A stretch of 64,000 nucleotides of DNA, from NCBI RefSeq assembly GCF_005508865.1, contig NZ_SCOM01000002.1:124001-188000 (forward strand), given 5' to 3'. This DNA comes from Pseudomonas sp. F(2018). GTDB lineage: Bacteria > Pseudomonadota > Gammaproteobacteria > Pseudomonadales > Pseudomonadaceae. Within the stretch, counting starts at the first letter, position 1. Each line of letters begins with the position of its first letter. This document shows, in pieces, positions 8,158-14,677 of this stretch. The position numbers and the translations under genes are program-made. The notes below the pieces were generated by a model, which saw only the letters and a list, made by a program, of their open reading frames with translations, was not told the origin of the DNA and did not search any database.

Positions 8158-8949
8158 ATGGAAAAGGTAGGTGCATACACCGACCGGACAACTGAGGCGG
8201 GCGAATGGCGCCCTGGTAGCTCCGGTGGGGGGCAGTCGGCGACGCCGATGCTGGCGGCGTACTTCAACATGCTGCAGCGCGAGCTGATCAACGTGGTGGC
8301 AGCCGCCGGCATTGCCCTAGACAGGGACAACGATAGCCAACTGCTGGAAGCGGTTCAGACTCTAATTAGTGAGGCGGCAATCGTACCGGGCGATGCTTCG
8401 ACTGTTGACAAAGGGTTAGTGCGACTTGCGACGGCGGCTGAAACACTGTCCGCGCTCAGTGCGTTGATCGCAGCGACTCCAGCAGGTATCGCCGCTGTCT
8501 ACCCTCAGAAACATACGATGATCGTCGTAGATGAGAAGGCAAGCGGAGTGGGAGGTGGGAACAACGTCATAGGGAGCAATACTCGATCCCTGAACACCGT
8601 TCGCTCTAACACCATTGCGGGGGCCTCTCTTTCCGCAAACCAAATCACATTGCCGGCTGGTACCTATCGCGTCGAAGCCAGTGTGCCGTTCTTCAATGGC
8701 GATCGGCACAGAGGCTTTTTGTACAACGTGACCGATGCTGCAGTTGCCATTCTTGGGACGAGTGAGAACTCGGGTGGGGCTTTTACCACCCGTTCTTTTG
8801 TGCGGGGTGTGTTCAGCATTGGCTCTAGCAAGGTTTTCGAGCTGAGGCAGCACTGCGAGAACGTAGCTACACAAGGCTTTGGTGACCCGGTAGTAGACGG
8901 TCGTCCTGAGGTTTATGCAGAAATCACTATTCGCAGGGAGGGCGTCTGA
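8158..8949 (+). CDS. Tail fibre / receptor-binding protein
   Basis: 263 residues directly after gp48, the fibre position in Mu-like phages. Residues ~1-75 (YTDRTTEAGEWRPGSSGGGQ, then AAYFNMLQRELINVVAAAGI) are the conserved baseplate-attachment segment seen in Pseudomonas phage fibres. A linker with GLVRLATAAETL follows. The C-terminal ~110 residues (ITLPAGTYRVEASVPFFNGD and on) read as a compact beta-sandwich like the C1q/TNF-type tips of some phage fibres. Base composition drops from about codon 60 on, so the tip probably came by recombination. Confidence 0.75.
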   Translation: MEKVGAYTDRTTEAGEWRPGSSGGGQSATPMLAAYFNMLQRELINVVAAAGIALDRDNDSQLLEAVQTLISEAAIVPGDASTVDKGLVRLATAAETLSALSALIAATPAGIAAVYPQKHTMIVVDEKASGVGGGNNVIGSNTRSLNTVRSNTIAGASLSANQITLPAGTYRVEASVPFFNGDRHRGFLYNVTDAAVAILGTSENSGGAFTTRSFVRGVFSIGSSKVFELRQHCENVATQGFGDPVVDGRPEVYAEITIRREGV

Positions 8950-9140
8950 TGCGCTTTGCAATGCTTGATGCAGGCGGCAATGTGTTGTCGGCACATAACG
9001 ACGAAACCATAACTGAGCTGCCCGATGGTGCCGCTCCCTTAGACGATTGTCAGTGGGAACGCCGCTTCTACCTTCGTTGGGATGGAGTGAATTGGAATGA
9101 GGTTCCATCCCCGCAACCCGCAGCAGAGCCGGAGAAGTAG
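8949..9140 (+). CDS. Small protein after tail fibre (possible fibre assembly partner)
   Basis: 63 residues, ATG overlapping the fibre stop (TGATG), so probably co-translated. Sequence starts MRFAMLDAGGNVLSAHNDET and ends with a Pro/Glu-rich tail; it is rich in Trp (WERRFYLRWDGVNWNE). I do not recognise a named family. Genes in this position are often small fibre chaperones or cap proteins, but nothing in the sequence proves it. Confidence 0.65.
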   Translation: MRFAMLDAGGNVLSAHNDETITELPDGAAPLDDCQWERRFYLRWDGVNWNEVPSPQPAAEPEK

Positions 9141-9142
9141 TG

Positions 9143-9835
9143 ATGGGGAAAATAGTCTTCCTAGGTGACAGTATTACTGCATCTGCCAACGTGTCGCTGT
9201 CCCAGCGTTGGGCGCACATGGTCGGTTTGTCGGCCGGCTACGCTGCAGCTGACATAGTTAATGCCGGTGTACCTGGCAACATCAGTCAGCAGATGCTTGC
9301 TCGACTGCAGACCGATGTGCTGGCGCACACACCTGATGTGGTGGTGATGATGTTCACCGTGAACGACCGCAGTAATAGCATCCCGTTAGCGACGCATGAG
9401 ACCAACTACCGCAGCCTGATCGAGCAATGCCGCTTGGCAGGCGCGAAGGTGGTTCTCATGTCGCCGCCTGTCTACCGCAGCCAGCTCGACACCTGGGGAG
9501 GGTGGGTCGAGAAGTGGCGGGCCCTGGCTGGCGAGTACCTTTGTCCGTTTGTAGACATCTGGCGCGACTATGCCAGCCTCTATCTGACCGGTGGGTTTGG
9601 TGGCCTTTACGTGGATGGCGCCGACTTGGTGCATCAGAGCGTGGCCGGTAACACACGAATTCATGCGGTCGCGATGAGTGGCATTTATACAGGGGCGTTT
9701 GTAAAAGGGCAGCTTGATCCGCCTGCTGAATGCCAGTCCGGGCCTTCTGAGCTTCAGCTTGCGGCCGAAGACTTGGTCCGCAATGGCGCGAATGTCGCTC
9801 GGCTGGCACGAGTGAGTGCTGCGTTGTCTGCGTAG
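9143..9835 (+). CDS. SGNH/GDSL hydrolase, first copy
   Basis: 230 residues. Block I GDSIT lies near residue 8, block II glycine in NAGVPGN, block III asparagine in FTVNDRS and block V DLVH, giving the Ser, Gly, Asn, Asp/His set of SGNH hydrolases. Such enzymes cleave acyl or acetyl esters from lipids or polysaccharides. ATG at 9143 is taken over the overlapping GTG at 9140; a GGAGAAG site precedes it. No signal peptide or fibre-anchoring domain is visible. Being next to the tail fibre, it may de-esterify surface polysaccharide (O-antigen) during adsorption, or alter host O-antigen; both are inference. Confidence 0.75.
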   Translation: MGKIVFLGDSITASANVSLSQRWAHMVGLSAGYAAADIVNAGVPGNISQQMLARLQTDVLAHTPDVVVMMFTVNDRSNSIPLATHETNYRSLIEQCRLAGAKVVLMSPPVYRSQLDTWGGWVEKWRALAGEYLCPFVDIWRDYASLYLTGGFGGLYVDGADLVHQSVAGNTRIHAVAMSGIYTGAFVKGQLDPPAECQSGPSELQLAAEDLVRNGANVARLARVSAALSA

Positions 9836-9849
9836 TTCGGGATAAGCTG

Positions 9850-9870
9850 CGCCCTCTTATAAGGAGGGCG
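9850..9870 (+). promoter_or_regulatory. Hairpin enclosing the ribosome binding site of the second SGNH gene
   Basis: A perfect 7-bp inverted repeat CGCCCTC / GAGGGCG (9850-9856 and 9864-9870) with loop TTATAAG. The AGGAGGG Shine-Dalgarno sequence of the TTG start at 9877 lies in the 3' side of the loop and stem, so the hairpin would hide it. It could instead be a weak terminator of the first SGNH gene, but the following T-run is interrupted. Confidence 0.5.
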
Positions 9871-9876
9871 TAGGCT

Positions 9877-10593
9877 TTGTTTTTAGAGAAGTTCCAGGCG
9901 GGCGAAGCTGTGGTAGCGGTTATGCTGGGCAACAGTATCGGCATGGGTTACAACGCCACCGGCCATGAGCAGCTATCGAGCCGTTACAACGAGAGCCGTG
10001 GGTTTGCGGTGGAGCACCGTGATTCAGGCTACGTCGGGCACTCCCGAATGTTGCGCGACTACCTTAAGTCCCGGAATCCTTCGTCAGAGCTAATCAATCT
10101 CAGTGGGGATGGTTGGGACACTAACGATCATCTGGGCATCAGCCTGCCCTCTAGCAGTGCCCCGCCGCATCAAAGCAGCGATATCGTAATTCGCTCGCTT
10201 AGCCCTAAGCCTGACATCGTTTTCATTCCGTTACAGGTGAATGATCCCAACCACCAACTGTCGGTGCAGACCTTTGCTAATAACACGCGGCGTATAGTCA
10301 GTTCGATTAAAGAGGCCGGGATCGAAGCGGTAATCGTAAGAGAAAACGCCACGGAGATCCCTGGCTACCCGAGGTTTGTAGCCTGTGCCAGCGAGCTGGC
10401 CCGTGAGATGAGGGTTGGTGTAATCGACACCTACACCCCTACGCTAGGACGGGCTGATCTCATGAGCGATTATGCGCACCCCAATGAGGCAGGGCATCGA
10501 GTGATTTTCGAGCAGTACCGGGCTTGGTTGAGCGCACCTAGAGCTGACGAAGCCGCAGCCGCTTCGCCTGACCCTACTGCCTGTTTGGATTAG
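9877..10593 (+). CDS. SGNH hydrolase-like protein, second copy
   Basis: 238 residues. TTG start at 9877, chosen because AAGGAGGG lies 8-9 nt upstream and the reading continues FLEKFQAGEAVVAVMLGNSI. Block I is GNSI (Asp replaced by Asn), block III asparagine is in PLQVNDPNH, and block V is DYAHPNEAGH, giving the Asp-His pair near residue 208. So Ser, Asn, Asp and His are all retained. It resembles the first copy only in fold motifs, so the pair is not a recent duplication. Probably acts on the same class of acylated surface polymer. Followed by a strong terminator. Confidence 0.65.
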   Translation: MFLEKFQAGEAVVAVMLGNSIGMGYNATGHEQLSSRYNESRGFAVEHRDSGYVGHSRMLRDYLKSRNPSSELINLSGDGWDTNDHLGISLPSSSAPPHQSSDIVIRSLSPKPDIVFIPLQVNDPNHQLSVQTFANNTRRIVSSIKEAGIEAVIVRENATEIPGYPRFVACASELAREMRVGVIDTYTPTLGRADLMSDYAHPNEAGHRVIFEQYRAWLSAPRADEAAAASPDPTACLD

Positions 10594-10606
10594 CTGCTCT
10601 ACAAAG

Positions 10607-10627
10607 CCCGCTTTCTGCGGGTTTTTT
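10607..10627 (+). terminator. Rho-independent terminator after the SGNH genes
   Basis: Stem CCCGC / GCGGG with loop TTTCT followed by six T residues (10622-10627), 13 nt after the stop at 10593. It marks the end of the tail/fibre transcription unit. Bases 10628-10797 hold no gene that I can see. Confidence 0.85.
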
Positions 10628-10797
10628 CTTGCCGATGTTAAGACATCAAACATGGCATACGCCGATCGTGAGGTGTCGCTGTAAGAGTAAGCAGTGCCAG
10701 GTCATTTCACGCCAGGGCAGATTCTGAAGAGACGGGCGGGATAGACAAGCCCCAGTCGTAACGCCTTAAGCTAGCCGCTGGGCTTAGGAGGTATCTC

Positions 10798-11295
10798 ATG
10801 GATAAAGAAATACAGCTGGCTCTGCTTGCGGCACTGATAAGCACGACCTTGGGGGCGGCAGGCTTCTTCTGGAGGGAATGGAGACAGCGGAAGGCGACCC
10901 GCCATGCCCTTTTGGCTGAGGTTGCATCGCTGGTCGAGATTGAAGGAATTCGGGGCTACCTGGCGGAGCTGCGGGATTCAGCTGCGAAAATGAAACGCGG
11001 TGATATAGAAAAGTACTCGCTTCGGATCTCGATCATCCCAACCTACAGATGCATCTATGACGCGCATCTGAACCAGCTTGGCTGTCTCAAACCGAGCGAG
11101 GCCGGGCGAATCGTCAGGTTCTATCAACTAGCCGACAGCTTTGTACGGGATGTGACCGAGGGGGGTGCGTTGTATCGAGGGACTTCTCGTGCGGACGTTC
11201 CTGCTGAGGCAGCTGAGGTGCTTCAGGCGGCCATCGATATCGGTAAAGCGTTCGATGCCAAAGCGAGCGCTAAATGGTGGCAGCTCTGGCGCTGA
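10798..11295 (+). CDS. Membrane-anchored hypothetical protein
   Basis: 165 residues. ATG follows a strong site (ggcttaggaggtatctcATG). One N-terminal hydrophobic helix (about 7-26, LALLAALISTTLGAAGFFW) is followed by a basic stretch REWRQRKATR and a helical cytoplasmic domain of ~130 residues ending SAKWWQLWR. I recognise no family. It lies behind the prophage terminator with its own ribosome site, which fits an independently expressed lysogeny gene or the last prophage gene. Confidence 0.65.
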   Translation: MDKEIQLALLAALISTTLGAAGFFWREWRQRKATRHALLAEVASLVEIEGIRGYLAELRDSAAKMKRGDIEKYSLRISIIPTYRCIYDAHLNQLGCLKPSEAGRIVRFYQLADSFVRDVTEGGALYRGTSRADVPAEAAEVLQAAIDIGKAFDAKASAKWWQLWR

Positions 11296-11779
11296 CAGGC
11301 TATGCCAAATGCCGAGCTAGTCAGTGCCAAAACCGGCGCGCGCTTACACTCGCCCGAAGGGCAGTACACCGTTCCGGTGTGGTGGGCTGCCTGCGGCGAG
11401 ACCACCCTACGAAAGCGACTCCTGCTAACTCCGCTCGGGCGCGCAGCGCACAGACAAACCCTCAAGCAACTCGGAGTCGAATCCCCGTCAGGAGGCCGAG
11501 TGGAGGTGTTGCGCAGGGGGACGAGCCGCATGGATGCGGCGAGAGGCTTGAAGGGCCATGGATGGCCCTTGCAAGCCGGCCCCCGGAGCAGCACCGGAGC
11601 GAGGGAAGTCTGGCCGTAGGCCAGACCCGGATGCCGGGCGCGCTTTCTCTTTGGTTACTTTCTCTTTGCGCGTGCAAAGAGAAAGTGACTCGCCGTAAGG
11701 GCGAAAAGGGGCTCTATGGCAGGTGCAGGGTTTGGCAAATAGATTTGCCCCCTTTTCCATCTTCTAAAGGGCTAGAAAC
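11296..11779. repeat. Palindrome-rich intergenic repeat region
   Basis: 484 bp with no credible gene; short open frames on both strands have low-complexity, Ser/Arg/Pro-rich translations. It holds several inverted repeats: AGGGCCAT/ATGGCCCT (around 11553-11570), CTGGCC-GTA-GGCCAG (around 11611-11625) and a long hairpin at 11653-11690. From memory, sequences with this wording (a pair of CTTTCTCTTT units and a GCAAAGAGAAAG arm) recur between genes in many Pseudomonas genomes; that recollection is not tested here. It separates the prophage end from the HEPN/DUF262 module. Confidence 0.6.
11653..11690. repeat. Long hairpin with duplicated left arm
   Basis: CTTTCTCTTTGC (11658-11669) pairs with GCAAAGAGAAAG (11674-11685) around a GCGT loop; the stem extends outward with G-U pairs to about 17 bp. 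A second CTTTCTCTTT lies just upstream at 11643-11652, so two alternative hairpins can form with the same right arm. Confidence 0.75.
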
Positions 11780-12622
11780 TTACAGAGCTTTTGCTTGTAT
11801 GGTTCTGTAGTTATCGAGTTCTGACGTTAAATATTCGTCAATACCTGTGCAAAGTCGCAAAATGTCTTGGTTGAAATCTAATAGCTCTGTAGGGGTTACT
11901 TGTTCCCCCCAGTTTTCACCATGCGCAATTCTGTTGCGTTTCTTTAGTAGCTCTTGAATCCTGCCAACGTAGCCCACGTCACGTCGTTGCTTTTTGGGAG
12001 CCCATTTTCCATCAATTAGCTCAACTACTTTCTGGTAGCGGGTAATATCTCCGTCTACTGCTAGCTCTATACTTTGATGAAGTTGCTGACTTTGGCTGAT
12101 GGTGGTGTATGTGCTGTCAAGTGAATAATCCCTCATGCTCAATTTATCTATTATTCCAGGAATGCCGATCCGTTGGAATATAGTTTCGACAGTGTCCACG
12201 GTTGGATTGCCTTTTGTAGCGCCTATTGCTTCCTGAGTGAGTGGGAAGTGATTGTCCTCGGAAATGCAATCTTTTATAGTCAGAATTTTCGGAAGTGTTT
12301 TGTTTCTATTGTCTGTGATCGAATGTTGCAGGATGGATAGAAATAATTCATCTCCAGTGCTTTTTAAGGGTAGTTTTAGGTCGTTCAGTTCTCCGACAAA
12401 CTCTTCAATTAATTTCTTTAGATACCCCTCAAAATATCCGCATAAAAGCACTAGCGCGGACTTGGTCATGGCGTTTGCTGTAGAGCGCCTGTGCTTTGTC
12501 TCGCTCAACTCTCCAGAGATTGATGCTACATCGCTGCTATCTAATAAGCTCTGTGCCAGCCGTGCCACACGGTCCGTTTCGGTAATTTTTTCAGTCAATT
12601 CTGACAAGCAATTGAACGCCAT
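11780..12622 (-). CDS. HEPN-domain protein (MAE_28990/MAE_18760-type), putative RNase of a two-gene module
   Basis: 280 residues on the minus strand, second gene after the DUF262 protein (12-nt gap). The C-terminal part carries RNRIAHG (about 229-235), the R-x4-H motif of HEPN ribonucleases, after a helical region with ELLKK. The N-terminal half (ALVLLCGYFEGYLKKLIEEF, about 57-76) has the GYFE-YLK helix found in the MAE_28990-type HEPN family. HEPN proteins commonly act as RNA-cutting effectors in toxin-antitoxin and antiphage systems. The ribosome site AAGGACG precedes the ATG. Base composition is far richer in A+T than the flanking cob genes, a sign of transfer. A role as nuclease is inferred from the motif. 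Confidence 0.7.
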   Translation of the reverse strand: MAFNCLSELTEKITETDRVARLAQSLLDSSDVASISGELSETKHRRSTANAMTKSALVLLCGYFEGYLKKLIEEFVGELNDLKLPLKSTGDELFLSILQHSITDNRNKTLPKILTIKDCISEDNHFPLTQEAIGATKGNPTVDTVETIFQRIGIPGIIDKLSMRDYSLDSTYTTISQSQQLHQSIELAVDGDITRYQKVVELIDGKWAPKKQRRDVGYVGRIQELLKKRNRIAHGENWGEQVTPTELLDFNQDILRLCTGIDEYLTSELDNYRTIQAKAL

Positions 12623-12634
12623 GCTAATTCGTCC

Positions 12635-13744
12635 TTATGACTGCAAGTGTTTGCAGAGCTCCTCTGTGCGGCGGATGGCTGTGGCTTTCTTAGCTGTTCC
12701 TTGAAATAGGGTGCTCCAGTAGCTGTCATTAGAAAATGATGTAATGATTTTCTCCCTGCTCAGTAGGTTGGTGCTGTTGTTTTCTATGAGTTTAGAGAAG
12801 GCAACCATTTGTGATTCATAGATGGCGCCATTAATAAGTGTGTGTGCAAAGCGGCCATCCTGGCCTCGCATTACAGGGCGGCGGAAAGCAACTCCTGGGC
12901 CAAGCTGTGCATTAATAGTGCTAACAGTGTTCGAGAATAATTCCCTTAATTCTGTTAATTTTGTCGAGGGAAGAGATCGATTCTGTTCCATGTAATTGTT
13001 TAAATATTCAGTGTAGCTGCCTGGGTAGTCGGTGCTTTCCTTGAGGTCTCTATAGGCGAAAAATCTCAATACCAGTTCTTCAGCCTTCATGTTCCGCTTG
13101 TGCTGATCTGGCAAGGCAATCATTTCTAAAAACTCAGTGTTTCATGCGAGCTCTTTGATTAGGTCGTTGAAATTACCATGATAAATGGAGTTTCGCACTT
13201 CTTGCTCGGTTAAAGAGGTGCTGCCAGTGTTTAATCTCTCAAATACCTCGAATTTCAGAGCTTTGTCTGACTCGTTGAGAACTACAATGCACCTTATTGG
13301 TCGTTTGGTTATTGCTGAGCGATCAGTTCTGTCTAGTTCGGTAAAAGGTTTTCCATTGATTTCTGGGCGCAGCTTTAGTCCTGTTAGTGTAATCTCTTCG
13401 CCGGCCTCTGGTTTGATGAAATTTAATAATGAGGTGAGGCGCTGTTGTCCATCGATTACGCTAAAGCTACCGTTGCTCTCTTCTGCGAAATAAACTACAG
13501 GGACCGGGATGTTTAGTAGTATTGACTCTATAAATCGAGAGGCCTTTTCAGGTGCCCACCTATATAGACGCTGATAGTCGGGGTTGAGGATTAAATCACC
13601 CTCTATGATCATGTCCACCAGTGTTCTTACAGCGTAGTCATATTGCTGGATCAGAACTTTCCGCTCGCTTACGGGAGCGTATGGTTCCGTGTCGGGCACG
13701 TCCAGTTCATCTAATTCTGCTGCTGGAATATCCGCTTCACTCAT
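12635..13744 (-). pseudogene. DUF262 (GmrSD N-terminal type) protein interrupted by an in-frame TGA
   Basis: Two open stretches lie in the same frame, separated by one TGA at 13142-13144. The first part (200 codons from ATG 13744, start MSEADIPAAELDELDVPDTE) holds the DUF262 core: LILNPDYQRLYRW (about 51-63) and IDGQQRL (97-103), the nucleotide-hydrolysis motif known in ParB/Srx-fold GmrS-type restriction proteins. The second part continues without any gap (NTEFLEMIALPDQHKRNMK, then AEELVLRFFAYRD) as the normal C-terminal half of this family. A full product would be about 369 residues. A CGA-to-TGA change is the simplest cause. It may be inactive, read through, or made as two pieces; a later ATG at 13123 exists. 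A start at 13774 is also possible but has no ribosome site. Confidence 0.8.
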
Positions 13745-13823
13745 GTTTGTCCCCATTGAAAATTCGTTGCCCATTAGTGCGTGCTGTGTCCGTACAGTAA
13801 ATCAAGTTGATTGGATATCCAAC

Positions 13824-13902
13824 GGTGGGAAACGCTACGCGTTTTTCCACCCTGCACGGGCTTGATGGCTATGTAGGGTGGACAACGTTTTATTTGTCCA
13901 CC
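13824..13902. repeat. Tandem palindromic repeat (GGTGG...CCACC hairpins)
   Basis: Two hairpins in 80 bp: GGTGGGAAACG with CGTTTTTCCACC (13824-13852, one mismatch), and GGTGGACAA (13877-13885) with TTGTCCACC (13894-13902), loop of 8. I recall elements like this as dispersed intergenic repeats in Pseudomonas. They lie between the A+T-rich module and the end of cobF, and could terminate both transcripts. Confidence 0.65.
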
Positions 13903-13909
13903 ACAGACC

Positions 13910-14677
13910 TCAGTCCCGCGTTGTGCAGCTCTTGCGCAGCAGGTAGCTATCCATAATCCACCCATTCCTCTCCCGCGCCTCCGCACGAGTCGCAGCAATC
14001 CGCTCCGCCACCTCATCCAACGCCCCAGCAATCAAAATCTCATCCGCCGTCCCCACATACGCCCCCCAATAGATATGCAGCCCCTGCCCAACAAAACGTA
14101 GGTAGGTGTCCTTGGCATCGAGCATCACTGCCACGCTGTCCACACCCTGCGGCCAGCCCTCGGCCAGCAGGCGGCCGGTGGTGATTTCCACGGCGCGGCC
14201 GATCTGGTTCAGCGGCACGCGGTGGCGGGCGGTAAGGGCCTGCAGGCTGGTGATGCCGGGGATCACGTCATAGCTCAGGTCACTGCGCGCGCTAGCGATG
14301 GACTCGATGATGCGGATACTGCTGTCGTACAGCGAGGGGTCGCCCCAGACCATGAAGGCGGCCGTCTCGCCATCGCTCATCTGCTCGTCGATCAGCTGCT
14401 CGAACACCGCCTGCTTGTCGCGGTTGAGCTCGTCGACGCTGGCGCGGTAGTCGGCGGCGTCGCGTTCACGCTCCGGCTGCTGGCCCTCAGCGAAGCGCGG
14501 GTTGTAGCCGTCCAGGAAGCGCTCGCAGATTTCCCGGCGCAGGGCGTTGAGCTTGTGTTTGGCCGGGCCCTTGTCCATCAGGAAGATCACATCGCTGCGG
14601 CGTAGGGCCTTGATCGCCTGTTGGGTGATGTAGTCCGGGTCGCCGGCGCCGATGCCGACCAGCAGCAGTTCTTTCAT
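13910..14677 (-). CDS. cobF: Precorrin-6A synthase (deacetylating), CobF
   Basis: 255 residues. SAM-dependent methyltransferase that methylates C-1 of precorrin-5 with release of the acetyl fragment, a step specific to aerobic B12 synthesis. The N-terminal LLVGIGAGDPDYITQQAIKA is the tetrapyrrole methylase P-loop-like motif, and FMVWGDPSLYDSSIRII (about 105-121) plus YDVIPGITSLQALTARH form the rest of the active site. Its ATG overlaps the TGA of the chelatase VWA frame (ATGA), so it is translationally coupled to the chelatase gene and last in that minus-strand operon. Confidence 0.92.
   Translation of the reverse strand: MKELLLVGIGAGDPDYITQQAIKALRRSDVIFLMDKGPAKHKLNALRREICERFLDGYNPRFAEGQQPERERDAADYRASVDELNRDKQAVFEQLIDEQMSDGETAAFMVWGDPSLYDSSIRIIESIASARSDLSYDVIPGITSLQALTARHRVPLNQIGRAVEITTGRLLAEGWPQGVDSVAVMLDAKDTYLRFVGQGLHIYWGAYVGTADEILIAGALDEVAERIAATRAEARERNGWIMDSYLLRKSCTTRD

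Noticed and set aside
11450..11520. Possible tRNA 3' fragment (GAGTCGAATCCCCGTC) as a phage attachment site
   Set aside because: The flanking bases do not form a T-arm stem or acceptor stem, and a Mu-like phage would not need a tRNA attachment site.
10594..11780. Right end of the Mu-like prophage (terminal TG..CA with 5-bp duplication)
   Set aside because: I could not identify end-binding repeats or a target duplication with only one end in the window. The border is somewhere between 10.6 and 11.8 kb, but no coordinate is supported.
13142..13144. TGA in the DUF262 gene as a selenocysteine codon
   Set aside because: The family has no Cys or Sec at this point, and I saw no stem-loop of SECIS type just after the TGA; nonsense mutation is simpler.
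13774..14031. 85-codon minus-strand frame overlapping the end of cobF
   Set aside because: It reads through the hairpin repeat and the cobF 3' end in another frame; Arg/Gly-rich with no motif.
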